A DNA stretch of 64,000 nt. It comes from Filimonas effusa (GTDB lineage Bacteria > Bacteroidota > Bacteroidia > Chitinophagales > Chitinophagaceae). The position numbers and the translations under genes are program-made. How positions within the stretch are numbered: the first letter of the stretch is position 1; every line of letters begins with the position of its first letter. The notes below the pieces were generated by a model. It was given only the letters and a program-made list of their open reading frames with translations, was not told where the DNA came from and made no database searches. The stretch lies in contig NZ_SDHZ01000002.1 in the NCBI RefSeq assembly GCF_004118675.1, positions 1,426,001 to 1,490,000 of the forward strand, given 5' to 3'. Positions 26,737-35,296 of the stretch are shown piece by piece.

Positions 26737-28016
26737 AGGGCAAGTGGTTTTGTCCGCGGTCTTTTATCAATAAAGTTCTCGGGCGTAAGACTGGGCAGCA
26801 GCTTTTCCGATTTATCCAGTAGGTTTATCATGAAGCTGCGGAACAGCAACATCGCAGGAGGATTACGTTCTACTATTACAGAAAACACGCTCAGCGGGCG
26901 ATAAGGCACATCGCCTATACCGTCCTTATTAAGGTCGTAACCCTCGTATTTATCCCAATAGTTTTCATTGAAATGATTGAGGGTAAGAGTACCATTGGTT
27001 GCCACATCAAATGTGTTGCCGATAAAGTTATTATAGGCAATCTTGTTATCCATGCAGCTTGCCTGCAGCCGCAGGCCCCAGCCATTAGCCTGCAACAGGT
27101 TCTTCTCCATCACAATGCGGTTAGAACCATCGAAGAATACACCTGTCGTATTTTTTATGAATTTATTACCAGACAAATAACAGTCCGAGATCTCTTTGAA
27201 GAGCAGGCCATAGGCCGCATCGCCCCAGTTCTCCTCGAAGACATTATTCTTCATGATCACGTGTTTGGTGAACATTACCGCTACACCTGCTCCATTATTT
27301 TTAAAGTGATTGGAGAGGTAAGAGTCGTGGTGAGAAAACATGAAGTGCAGCCCGTAACGCATGTTTTTCTGCGATGTATTCTTCCAGATGATGGAGTTGG
27401 TTACAAACTCGAAGTAAATACCATCGCGGTGGCCTGTTATTTCGTTGGCTACTATCTGAAGGCTATCGCTTTTCCAGCAGTGAATGCCATTGCCCGATTC
27501 GTATTCTTCTTTCTGCGAAGCCTGTATGCGGTTATTCCTGATGAAACAGTGTTTGCCATATTGTATGTATATAGCAAAGAAATTATCGAGCAGTAAATTG
27601 TTTTCGATGGTTACATACGAGGCGTCATACACTTTTATACCGGCAGGATCATTAAGACTGCTTCTGCCGGAGTTGCGTACGCAAAAGCCCTTAAGTGTTA
27701 CCTTATCGTGTTTGATAGAAAGGATCTCATATTTCAGTTCACCATCGAGCGTAGGAAGCCCTTCCCCTATAAGCGTTATAGCTTTTGCGATAACGATATT
27801 ACCTTCCTTGTAAACCCCTTTCAACACAATGACAGAATCGCCGTTTGCCGAGGCTTTTAATGCGGCGGTAATGGTTTTGAATTCACTATTCTTTCCTACA
27901 CGCAATACACGGGCAGTCGCTATAAATGGTAGTATAGCCAGCAGCAATGCAATGAAACCACCGGGAACAATACTTCCGGTGACGCTTCTAGTGATGATGA
28001 GATTCCGGATTGTCAT
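26733..28016 (-). CDS. nosD: NosD, periplasmic copper-site assembly protein
   Basis: 427 residues. An N-terminal hydrophobic signal (GFIALLLAILPFIATARVL) is followed by a right-handed beta-helix of the PbH1/CASH type: repeated Asn-ladder segments such as YVTIENNLLLDNFFAIYIQYG, HVIMKNNVFEENWGDAAYG and NRIVMEKNLLQANGWGLRL. It ends with NENYWDKYEGYDLNKDGIGDVPYRP, a typical NosD tail motif. NosD acts in the periplasm with NosFY to supply the CuZ centre. The gene start overlaps the end of nosL by 29 bases, and the stop overlaps nosF by four, so the block is tightly coupled. Confidence 0.92.
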   Translation of the reverse strand: MTIRNLIITRSVTGSIVPGGFIALLLAILPFIATARVLRVGKNSEFKTITAALKASANGDSVIVLKGVYKEGNIVIAKAITLIGEGLPTLDGELKYEILSIKHDKVTLKGFCVRNSGRSSLNDPAGIKVYDASYVTIENNLLLDNFFAIYIQYGKHCFIRNNRIQASQKEEYESGNGIHCWKSDSLQIVANEITGHRDGIYFEFVTNSIIWKNTSQKNMRYGLHFMFSHHDSYLSNHFKNNGAGVAVMFTKHVIMKNNVFEENWGDAAYGLLFKEISDCYLSGNKFIKNTTGVFFDGSNRIVMEKNLLQANGWGLRLQASCMDNKIAYNNFIGNTFDVATNGTLTLNHFNENYWDKYEGYDLNKDGIGDVPYRPLSVFSVIVERNPPAMLLFRSFMINLLDKSEKLLPSLTPENFIDKRPRTKPLAL

Positions 28017-29046
28017 GCGGGTGATTCATTTTATGAGCAAGCTGTTCCCAGGTTTCAACAGTAGCTTTCCATTGCGCAGCATGTGCTTCGGCTGCTTCTT
28101 TGGAAGCAAATGCCGCTACATTGCCATTCATAGGACTTTTTATTCCGGAAGTTGCAACATACCACGCCGGCGCCGCTTGTATAAGTTCATCGTTCTTCAA
28201 AAAATCACTTACATAACGGGCTTTAACCGAAGATTGCTCCTGCGCCTTCTCGAAGTTAAGTAAGCAGGCGATGTCATCGAATTTATGAACACGGCCTTTT
28301 TTTGTGATGATCTCACCGGCAAACCTGCCATCAGAGATCGTCATACGGCAATATTCACAGGCATCTTTATTGAGGTTAACACGCTCAGGCCCTTTAGTAC
28401 CACAGGAAGACAGTGCTGTTACAACAATAAGGGTTAATATCGCTACAATATTTTTGGGAAGCTTTGGTTTGGAAGCCGGCCTGGCAACAACCATTGCTGC
28501 CAATAACAAGATACCTGCCGCTACAAAAAGCCATCCGCCGATATGTGGAATGGAGTATGCTCCAAAGTTGAGTAGTTGTTTAAAGCCTATAAGCGGCGGC
28601 TGATAAGCCATCCCCGGCACTTTTATTGCCGCATTTGGATCGAGGTTGTGACCGTAGTTGTATTCCCATATCCAGAAATCAACCATAGCCACTACACCAA
28701 ATAAGATGAAAGCAGCACAGGCTATGTTGAGAAGCTTTTTTGTCCTGCGCCAGGCCACCACTAAAAAGAGCACAACGTAGGCGCTTATAATGTAAGGCAG
28801 AATGGTAAATTCAATAAAGTCTTTGGTATGCAGCGTCTTCATACCTATATAGTGATTAAGGCCATTAATGATATCAACATCACCGGCAATTTTGGAGGCC
28901 CATATCTGCAGAGCTAAACCCTCGGGGTATTGGGGTGCGTTCAATTCTATCTGCCATATTGGAACAAAAAGAGAAATTGCCAGGCAAACAGCGGCGAGTA
29001 ATATGAATATTGTGGAGATCCTGGGTAATGCTTTTGTATTCATCAT
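27988..29046 (-). CDS. nosL: NosL copper chaperone fused behind a multi-span membrane domain
   Basis: 352 residues. Residues about 1-190 contain several membrane helices (ISTIFILLAAVCLAISLFV, FTILPYIISAYVVLFLVVAW, LLNIACAAFILFGVVAMVDF, GGWLFVAAGILLLAAMVV). Then comes an internal signal/lipobox-like stretch (IVAILTLIVVTALSSCG, about 200-215) and a NosL domain with the copper-binding motif DACEYCRMTISDGRFAGEI and a YVATSGIKSPMNGNVAAF segment. The C-terminus is His-rich (HPHDNPESHHH). NosL delivers Cu(I) to NosZ. In many genomes the membrane domain and NosL are separate genes; here they are one frame. It overlaps nosD by 29 bases. Confidence 0.88.
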   Translation of the reverse strand: MMNTKALPRISTIFILLAAVCLAISLFVPIWQIELNAPQYPEGLALQIWASKIAGDVDIINGLNHYIGMKTLHTKDFIEFTILPYIISAYVVLFLVVAWRRTKKLLNIACAAFILFGVVAMVDFWIWEYNYGHNLDPNAAIKVPGMAYQPPLIGFKQLLNFGAYSIPHIGGWLFVAAGILLLAAMVVARPASKPKLPKNIVAILTLIVVTALSSCGTKGPERVNLNKDACEYCRMTISDGRFAGEIITKKGRVHKFDDIACLLNFEKAQEQSSVKARYVSDFLKNDELIQAAPAWYVATSGIKSPMNGNVAAFASKEAAEAHAAQWKATVETWEQLAHKMNHPHDNPESHHH

Positions 29047-29117
29047 GGCGATAGATTTAAACAGGGAAACTGCTGTAGTTATTCAATAGCAGGTGAATTA
29101 CACAGATCAATGAAAGT

Positions 29118-29154
29118 AAAGGGGGCAGCTACTTTGGGTAAGCTGCCCCTTTTT
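29118..29154 (-). terminator. Strong stem-loop between nosZ and nosL
   Basis: AAAGGGGGCAGCT (29118-29130) and AGCTGCCCCTTTTT (29141-29154) form a GC-rich stem of about 12 bp with a 10-base loop and T/A runs on both sides. Read on the minus strand it stands 35 bases after the nosZ stop. It should end most cytochrome c-nosZ transcripts, leaving nosLDFY to read-through or a separate promoter. Confidence 0.8.
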
Positions 29155-29188
29155 ATCAGTTGCATACGGCAACTTATTAACGGGTAGC

Positions 29189-31150
29189 TTACTTATCACC
29201 CAATCCAAAAGTGATAGGCACGTTGCTACCTTTGGGAGAAACTCTTACATAACCCGACATTTCCTGGTGCAGGGCAGAGCAGAAGTCGGTACAGTAAATA
29301 GGGAACACCCCAATACGATCCGGCACCCATTTAAGCGTGGTTGTTTCGCCAGGCATGATGAGTAATTCCGAATTGTTAGCGCCTTTAATAGCAAAGCCAT
29401 GTGGCACATCCCAATCCTGTTCAAGGTTGGTAACGTGGAAGTACACTTCGTCTCCCAACTGTACACCTTCAATGTTATCGGGAGTGAGGTGAGAGCGTAT
29501 GGTGGTGAGATACACGTGTACGGTGGTTCCCTGGCGCACTACTTTAGCTTCAGCTTCACCGTTTGCTTTATAAGGATGTTTGTTGGCATTGATATCAAAG
29601 ATCTTCAGTTGTTTGTCTTTGATCAGTTCTGCCGGAACAGCCTGTGCATAGTGCGGTTCGCCGATCGTAGGATAGTCGAGGATCAGCTGCATTTTGTCGC
29701 CGCTGATATCGTATAACTGGGCGCTTTGCGATAGCTCAGGACCTGTAGGCAGGTAACGGTCTTTCGTGATCTTGTTATAAGCGATCAGGTATTTGCCATA
29801 AGGCTTCTTGGTATTACCACCCGGTATCATAAGGTGACCTACAGAGTAGTAAGTAGGCTGTCTGTCCAATACTTTCAGATCTTTAATGTTCCATTTCACC
29901 ACTTCGGATGATACGAAGAAAGAAGTGTAGGCATTGCCTTTACCGTCGAACTCGGTATGCAAGGGGCCTAAGCCTGGTTTTTGTACTTCGCCGTACAATG
30001 CCGCTTCGTATTTGATAACGGGCACGCCGGCATATTTTTCGGGTTCAAAGCTTTTGGCAGCAATAGCAGCCTGTATCTTATCGTAGCTGAACACCGGCAA
30101 CAATGCAGCAAGCTTGCCGCTACCTACAATGTATTCACCAGTAGGATCAACATCGCAACCATGTGGTGATTTAGGACATGGAATAAAGTAAACCAGGTCA
30201 GGAAACGCAGCAACATCAAGTACGGTCACTTCTTTTTTCATTTCAGACTTGGCAGTTTGTGTTGCTTCATCGAAAGTGTTGTGTGCGTATGTAACGGCTT
30301 GTTTAACACCTTTTCCTGCCTTTACATATTCTTCAGCCTTCTTCCAGTTCACTGCCATGATAAAATCTTTATCCCTTTTCGAAGCATTTACTTCAAGCAG
30401 TGTATTGGCTTGCTCTGTATTATAACAACTGAAGAAGAACCAGTCATGCGATTTACCTTTACCGGCACGTGCAAGGTCGAAGTTCACACCCGGTGTCTTC
30501 AACTGGAACGCCAGATCCATGGCACCGGTATTTTTATCGATGCTTACAAAGCTGATATGGCCTTTAAAATTTTCTTTGTAAGTTTTAATGGGAACGTCGC
30601 TCTTGTCGCCATCGGGAGGTACGCTGAACCTTGTTCCCGCAACAATGTATTCAGAGTTTTCGGTACCGAAAGGAGAACTATGGTTACCGGCGCTGTTAGG
30701 CAATTCAATGATCTCGGCTGTACGGAATGTTTTAAGATCGATACGGGCAAGACGGGGAGTATTGTTGCCATTTACGAATACCCATTTACCATCGGCAACA
30801 CCATCGGTCATAGACATTTCTACGTGGTGAAGATCATCCCATGGCACATACCCGTGAGAAGTGTTGAGCATGGGTTTTGTTTCTTCGCTATAACCCCAGC
30901 CTTTTTCAGGATCGGCGGAAAATACAGGGATAACGCGCAGGAGGCGTCCGCTGGGGATACCATAAACGCTCAGCTGACCGCTAAAGCCCCCGGAAACAAA
31001 ATTATAGAGCTCATCGTATTTACCGGGAGCTACATATGTTTTGGCTGCAGCATCTGCACCTACCGCATTTCCCGATCCTTTGGGTTTGCAGGAGGTGAAC
31101 CAGGTAACAGACAGGCACAGGGCTGCCGCCAGTATCTTATTTACAGACAT
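29189..31150 (-). CDS. nosZ: Nitrous oxide reductase NosZ, clade II (Sec-type)
   Basis: 653 residues. A Sec-type lipoprotein-like signal (ILAAALCLSVTWFTSC) replaces the twin-arginine signal of clade I enzymes. A seven-bladed propeller carries the CuZ histidines (for example HHVEMSMTDG, SPHGCDVDPTGEYI, GPLHTEFDGKGNAYTS, EPHYAQAVP). The C-terminal cupredoxin carries the CuA motif YCTDFCSALHQEMSGYV near residue 615. It reduces N2O to N2 as a respiratory step in the periplasm. The cytochrome c gene lies 19 bases upstream, the likely electron donor. A Crp/Fnr-type site controls the pair. A hairpin follows the gene. Confidence 0.97.
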   Translation of the reverse strand: MSVNKILAAALCLSVTWFTSCKPKGSGNAVGADAAAKTYVAPGKYDELYNFVSGGFSGQLSVYGIPSGRLLRVIPVFSADPEKGWGYSEETKPMLNTSHGYVPWDDLHHVEMSMTDGVADGKWVFVNGNNTPRLARIDLKTFRTAEIIELPNSAGNHSSPFGTENSEYIVAGTRFSVPPDGDKSDVPIKTYKENFKGHISFVSIDKNTGAMDLAFQLKTPGVNFDLARAGKGKSHDWFFFSCYNTEQANTLLEVNASKRDKDFIMAVNWKKAEEYVKAGKGVKQAVTYAHNTFDEATQTAKSEMKKEVTVLDVAAFPDLVYFIPCPKSPHGCDVDPTGEYIVGSGKLAALLPVFSYDKIQAAIAAKSFEPEKYAGVPVIKYEAALYGEVQKPGLGPLHTEFDGKGNAYTSFFVSSEVVKWNIKDLKVLDRQPTYYSVGHLMIPGGNTKKPYGKYLIAYNKITKDRYLPTGPELSQSAQLYDISGDKMQLILDYPTIGEPHYAQAVPAELIKDKQLKIFDINANKHPYKANGEAEAKVVRQGTTVHVYLTTIRSHLTPDNIEGVQLGDEVYFHVTNLEQDWDVPHGFAIKGANNSELLIMPGETTTLKWVPDRIGVFPIYCTDFCSALHQEMSGYVRVSPKGSNVPITFGLGDK

Positions 31151-31169
31151 AGAATTTTATTTTTAAAGA

Positions 31170-31664
31170 TTATTTGGCACCATCGTTTTGACGCATGAAC
31201 TCGAGGATGTTCCTCGCTTCGTCTTCCGTGAGGTTTTGATTAGGCATACGCACGAGACATATTTCAAGCTGGGCCTGCACTTCAGGGTCTTTGTCGATCA
31301 TAGGATCGGGGTTGGTAACAAAGTTCATGATCCAGTGAGGTGTCTTTCTTGCTGTTACACCTTTCCATCCTGGCCCTACTAATTTTTCCGCTGAAGTTTT
31401 ATGGCAGGAGAAACATTTGGTTTCGGCTGTAGTCTTCCCTTTGGCAGCCATTGCGGTATTAAGAGGCCCTACTTTTACATTCGATTCATCGAATTTCCCC
31501 TCTCCTCTTTTGGGATCGTAGGAAGGATTGGCAGCTGCCGGCTCTTCAGACGGCGTATTTGTTGTAGCAGATTTCTGTTCCTTATGGGAGGAACCGCCGC
31601 CGCAAGCAATCAACAAACACATCGCAACAGATAACGTAATGGCTGCGAGAGATGACTTCTTCAT
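31170..31664 (-). CDS. c-type cytochrome lipoprotein of the nos cluster
   Basis: 164 residues. A lipoprotein signal ends LLIAC. A Gly/Ser/Pro-rich linker of about 40 residues follows, then a class I cytochrome c domain with heme motif CFSCHK (about 92-97), the GPGWKGV segment and axial Met in CLVRMPNQNLTEDEARNILEFM. It is the first gene of the cytochrome-nosZ operon, 19 bases before nosZ, and probably passes electrons from the quinol pool to NosZ. In clade II nos clusters such cytochromes are a regular component. Confidence 0.9.
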   Translation of the reverse strand: MKKSSLAAITLSVAMCLLIACGGGSSHKEQKSATTNTPSEEPAAANPSYDPKRGEGKFDESNVKVGPLNTAMAAKGKTTAETKCFSCHKTSAEKLVGPGWKGVTARKTPHWIMNFVTNPDPMIDKDPEVQAQLEICLVRMPNQNLTEDEARNILEFMRQNDGAK

Positions 31665-31688
31665 ATAGAATACAATTTAAGTTACGAA

Positions 31689-31734
31689 CGAAAGTACCGC
31701 GATACGATCCGGGTGGTTATGACCAGAATCATAA
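31689..31734 (-). promoter_or_regulatory. Crp/Fnr-type activator site plus -7-like box for cytochrome c-nosZ
   Basis: TTATGA-N6-TCATAA at 31717-31734 is a perfect palindrome with TGA-N6-TCA geometry. On the minus strand TACTTTCG (31696-31689) matches TAnnTTTG at seven of eight positions. The two centres are 33 bp apart, the same as at the heme-copper-oxidase-like promoter. Transcription would start near 31685, giving a leader of about 20 bases. Confidence 0.68.
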
Positions 31735-31826
31735 GCGCATGCAATTAAATTTCATAGCCCCGGCTCATCGGGGACTCCTTAAAATGTTCCATAGAATAAG
31801 TGACTACCTATGTAGCTGCGGCATCT

Positions 31827-32477
31827 CTAACGGAGCAGCACTAAAGTGCCATTTTTTATAACTGTGCCACAAAGTGTTTCCGCCTTTATAGTTACTACAA
31901 AGGTTCCCGGTGGTTGATCGGCATTATTGAACTTACCGTTCCAGCAGTCGCCGGGATTATTAGTTACAAACACCTGCTGCCCCCATCGGTTATAGATGGC
32001 GAGTTCCATGCTTTTAATATAACCCCAGTTTTTTATCCCAAAGCAGTCGTTCAACCCGTCTCCATTGGGAGTAAACGCATTAACGAGCGGATAAGTATTG
32101 AGGTTTGCATTTCTAATCACCCTGACAAGAATAGAGTCTTTAGCACGGCAGCCATAGCTGTCGGCAGACTGAACATAGAACCAGGTGGTGGTATCGGTTC
32201 GGACTATAGGATTGTAACTATAGGGATTACTCAAACTGGCTGCCGGGGCCCACTCATACCTCATGCCGCCTGACACTGAAAGATTGGCGGAGCCCAACAC
32301 ACAATCGATATCATTGGATTTTGTGACCAGGAGTTTCGTTTCGGGTCGGATTGTAACAATAGACTGCATGGTATCTGCCCTATTACAAAGTATATCGCGC
32401 ATGACAAGCTTGTACGCACTTGTTGAAGATGGCGCTGTTCTAATGCTACGAATATCGCCAACGGCCTCTGTTGCCTT
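31827..32477 (-). pseudogene. 5'-truncated T9SS type-B sorting (CHU_C) protein remnant
   Basis: The reading frame runs without a stop from the TAA of the upstream TlpA-like gene (32478-32480) to 31827, in the same frame as that gene. The first ATG lies 75 bases in. The peptide has an Ig/SprB-like end segment (LSVSGGMRYEWAPAASLSNPYSYNPIVRTDTTTWFYVQ) and the type-B C-terminal sorting signal (NAFTPNGDGLNDCFGIKN, MELAIYNRWGQQVF, CWNGKFN, PPGTFVVTIKA). Normal proteins of this class are many hundreds of residues with a signal peptide; here only about 215 codons remain. It is best read as the tail of a deleted surface adhesin or gliding-related protein. Expression by read-through is possible but unproven. 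Confidence 0.7.
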
Positions 32478-34847
32478 TTATTCTTTTTCCAGCTCCTTGT
32501 CAAGGATACCTGAAATCACCTCATTTCCGGAGAAGCCCGTTTTAAAATAAACCTGTTCCGCTTTCTGGTTGAGTATGAGATAGGACGGAATGCCTTTTAT
32601 CCCAAACTTTTTCGACAGGTACTGCATTTGCGGCCCATTAAGACGATAATGTTCACCGGGAATACCGGCTATCATATTTTCCCAGGCTGTTATGGGTGAG
32701 CTTTCATCAGCAAGATATACGAATGCGATATTTTTGTCTTTATACTGTTGTTTTACCGGCTCAAAAGTTTGCATAGCCGACCTGCAGGGACTACACCAGG
32801 TATTCCAAAAATCTATAAAGATCACCTTACCCTGGAAAGGCTTTAAGATTTCAGCCAGCAAAGCATCGTTCTCTACTTTGGGTGTGTTATATACCCTGTA
32901 GCCGGTCTTTCTTTTATTGGCTTCTATCTTGGCCAATAGCTGTTTATTTCTTTCAGTTATAAATGCCAGGAAGACAGGGTTGTTCAGGCTCCTGATACGA
33001 TCCATTTTCACGGAGGAAACCGGTTCCATTTCTTCGAGCGAAGAAGCCATCTTCTGAACATACATCAGATCAAACAACAATCCCTTGTCTGTATCCAGCA
33101 TTTCAGCAACCAATCCGGTATAACTTTTATCCATTTCTTCTCTAAAAAGTACGTCTGTGTAGGGTTTATATTTCTCTTGAAAGTTGTTGACAAACTCAAC
33201 TGAAAACTTTGGCGTATTCAGTGCCGTGTCGGTATTCTCAATCAGGATCATATAGTTTAATTTTTGCAGCAATGCCATGTGGCTGAAAGTAAACCTATCA
33301 AAAGCCGTATAAAGCTCCCTGAATGTTGTATTGGCGTCTGTGATTGAAGAACGAATTCGTTCAGCATCCCTTCTGGCGCCACCAGTTACTATGTCAATCT
33401 TCAGCAGAGAATCGATGTAGGTCGAAATTTGTTGCTTTGCTGCTGCAATGCTTTTAGGAGACCATCTCTCGTATTTTTGAGCAGCCAGGTAATTGGCATA
33501 AGTTAACTCCCTGGGAGTCATCCGGGTCATTTTAATAAGTGACTCCGCTATATCAGGCATTCTATTGAAGAAAACGGAATTCACTTCACTATTCAGAGTA
33601 AGATAGCTGCAGCCATTTATGACATTCTCAAAACCAAAGGTGTATAAATTAACAGGATTATTTAAATCCATTTCTTTAAGGAAACGGAAATAGCCGGAAT
33701 CTAAAACAAACCTCTTGTAGTCAGGAATCGGCTCACGTGCGCCTATATTATGCTTTTTACGGTATGCCCATTCCATGTTGCTTGGTGCATGTATTAACTT
33801 ACCGATCAATGCGTGGTTGAGTTCCAGTGTTACCAGTTGCTTTAACTGTGGGGAATATGACTGCTGCGCCAGCTCCTCTTTTTTTTGCTTCCATCTTTCA
33901 AGAATATTTTTCCGATAGGTTGCCAAATCAATTTCATCCGTATCTGTGAGCGCATCGGCGTTAAGATATAATTTCCAAAGCTGCGCCTGCTTATCAAAGT
34001 ATTCATTGTTGATGCCGGCATAAGTACCTCCAAAATACACCCATTTGGCCGCAGGGCAACTGTCGACGCGAAGTTTAGACTGCTGCCGATCTCTCAGTGG
34101 CAGATCCACATACACTTCCATTTCTCCTCCCGGGGCTACCAAAACATTTTCATTAATAAGATCATTTACCCGAAGCAATAGCTGTGTGCTGTAAACCAAG
34201 GGCACTTCGGCTTTAAAGGAGCCATCATCTGCTATCGGAAACTCATACTCTTCCTGTTCCCTTGTAAGCGGATTATTCAAAAATGCTTCAAGTTTAAATT
34301 TCATTTCAGGAACATATCCCAGGAGTATACCTTTGATGCTGGTTTTGCCCAGTTTTAAGTTATTTACAGGCAGCATGCCACTTCCGCCAGTTTTTGGTGC
34401 GTTCTTAACGCTGGCAGGAATAGAGTCGCGTAGAAGAACGAATTTTGATTTCAGTTCTATTCCCCAGATCTTAAAGCAAGCCTCACAGTCGCTTTCAATG
34501 AAATCTATTCTTTCCGTATTTAAATCAATCGGTGGGAAGCTAAGCGTAAAATTCATTTGCCCGGATGGTCCGGTAAACGTTTCTTTATCAAGGCTCAGTC
34601 CTATGGCCGTGTCAGCCAGGTATTTCTTACCGTTAGCACGAATGTAAGAACCTGTTGCAACACGAAACCACCTGCCGGGTTGCTGATAAGCTGTAAACTC
34701 AATTTCTGTCCTTTTGTTATCAAGAACAATTTTCCTGATCTCAAGTATTTCCGAACTCCGGACACTAAACGGCGGGTTTTCTATTATCTTTTCCTGGGCA
34801 AAAGCAACGGTTGTAAGCAGCAGCAGGCAGATGAACAAGCTTTTCAT
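32478..34847 (-). CDS. TlpA-like thioredoxin-domain protein, secreted
   Basis: 789 residues with a Sec signal (KSLFICLLLLTTVAFAQ). The long N-terminal region of about 600 residues (a beta-rich part, then helical) precedes a C-terminal TlpA/AhpC-type thioredoxin fold with redox motif FWNTWCSPCRSAM near residue 690 and cis-Pro region GIPSYLILN. This layout is common among Bacteroidota envelope disulphide reductases. The thioredoxin domain probably reduces periplasmic or outer-membrane partners. The single TAA ending this gene separates it from an in-frame T9SS remnant, an odd junction. The neighbours do not indicate a substrate. Confidence 0.85.
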   Translation of the reverse strand: MKSLFICLLLLTTVAFAQEKIIENPPFSVRSSEILEIRKIVLDNKRTEIEFTAYQQPGRWFRVATGSYIRANGKKYLADTAIGLSLDKETFTGPSGQMNFTLSFPPIDLNTERIDFIESDCEACFKIWGIELKSKFVLLRDSIPASVKNAPKTGGSGMLPVNNLKLGKTSIKGILLGYVPEMKFKLEAFLNNPLTREQEEYEFPIADDGSFKAEVPLVYSTQLLLRVNDLINENVLVAPGGEMEVYVDLPLRDRQQSKLRVDSCPAAKWVYFGGTYAGINNEYFDKQAQLWKLYLNADALTDTDEIDLATYRKNILERWKQKKEELAQQSYSPQLKQLVTLELNHALIGKLIHAPSNMEWAYRKKHNIGAREPIPDYKRFVLDSGYFRFLKEMDLNNPVNLYTFGFENVINGCSYLTLNSEVNSVFFNRMPDIAESLIKMTRMTPRELTYANYLAAQKYERWSPKSIAAAKQQISTYIDSLLKIDIVTGGARRDAERIRSSITDANTTFRELYTAFDRFTFSHMALLQKLNYMILIENTDTALNTPKFSVEFVNNFQEKYKPYTDVLFREEMDKSYTGLVAEMLDTDKGLLFDLMYVQKMASSLEEMEPVSSVKMDRIRSLNNPVFLAFITERNKQLLAKIEANKRKTGYRVYNTPKVENDALLAEILKPFQGKVIFIDFWNTWCSPCRSAMQTFEPVKQQYKDKNIAFVYLADESSPITAWENMIAGIPGEHYRLNGPQMQYLSKKFGIKGIPSYLILNQKAEQVYFKTGFSGNEVISGILDKELEKE

Positions 34848-35135
34848 TTTGGGTCATTTGAACTAAATATCTTTTATAAAATGATTCCCTGCTAACCACT
34901 CCTATTTATTTACATTTTTTTATACAAATTCTATTCCTGAAGGGGGGCAAATTGGTACCACATGAACGCTTTCATCATTAACCTACTGGCATAGAGCAAT
35001 TAAAAAGCCCACAGATATTGTAGGCTCCCCCGAAGTTCGGCCGTCGTAGTTAGAGTATTAATCTAATTGATTATTAACTTTAACCCCATAAGATGAAAAA
35101 AGGACACTACAAACAAAATTTAAAGTGTCCTTTTC
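34848..35135. terminator. Intergenic region with a bidirectional hairpin at 35097-35134
   Basis: No gene is seen between the TlpA-like gene and the island boundary. AGGACACT (35101-35108) pairs with AGTGTCCT (35124-35131), flanked by A and T runs. Because a copy of the tRNA-Asn 3' end follows directly (35136-35152), this is probably the original terminator of the tRNA gene, displaced by the island. Confidence 0.65.
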
Positions 35136-35296
35136 TGCTCCCGAAACAGGACAACTATTGAACGAATTGATGCATGATTTCTTTGATTTCTACGAGTTGC
35201 CGGATTGACATTCTGCTTATTAAAAACCATTATTTATCTTAACCTACCCCAGAATAGCTACCTACAAGTGAGTTAACTTTATCCATTATAATAGTT

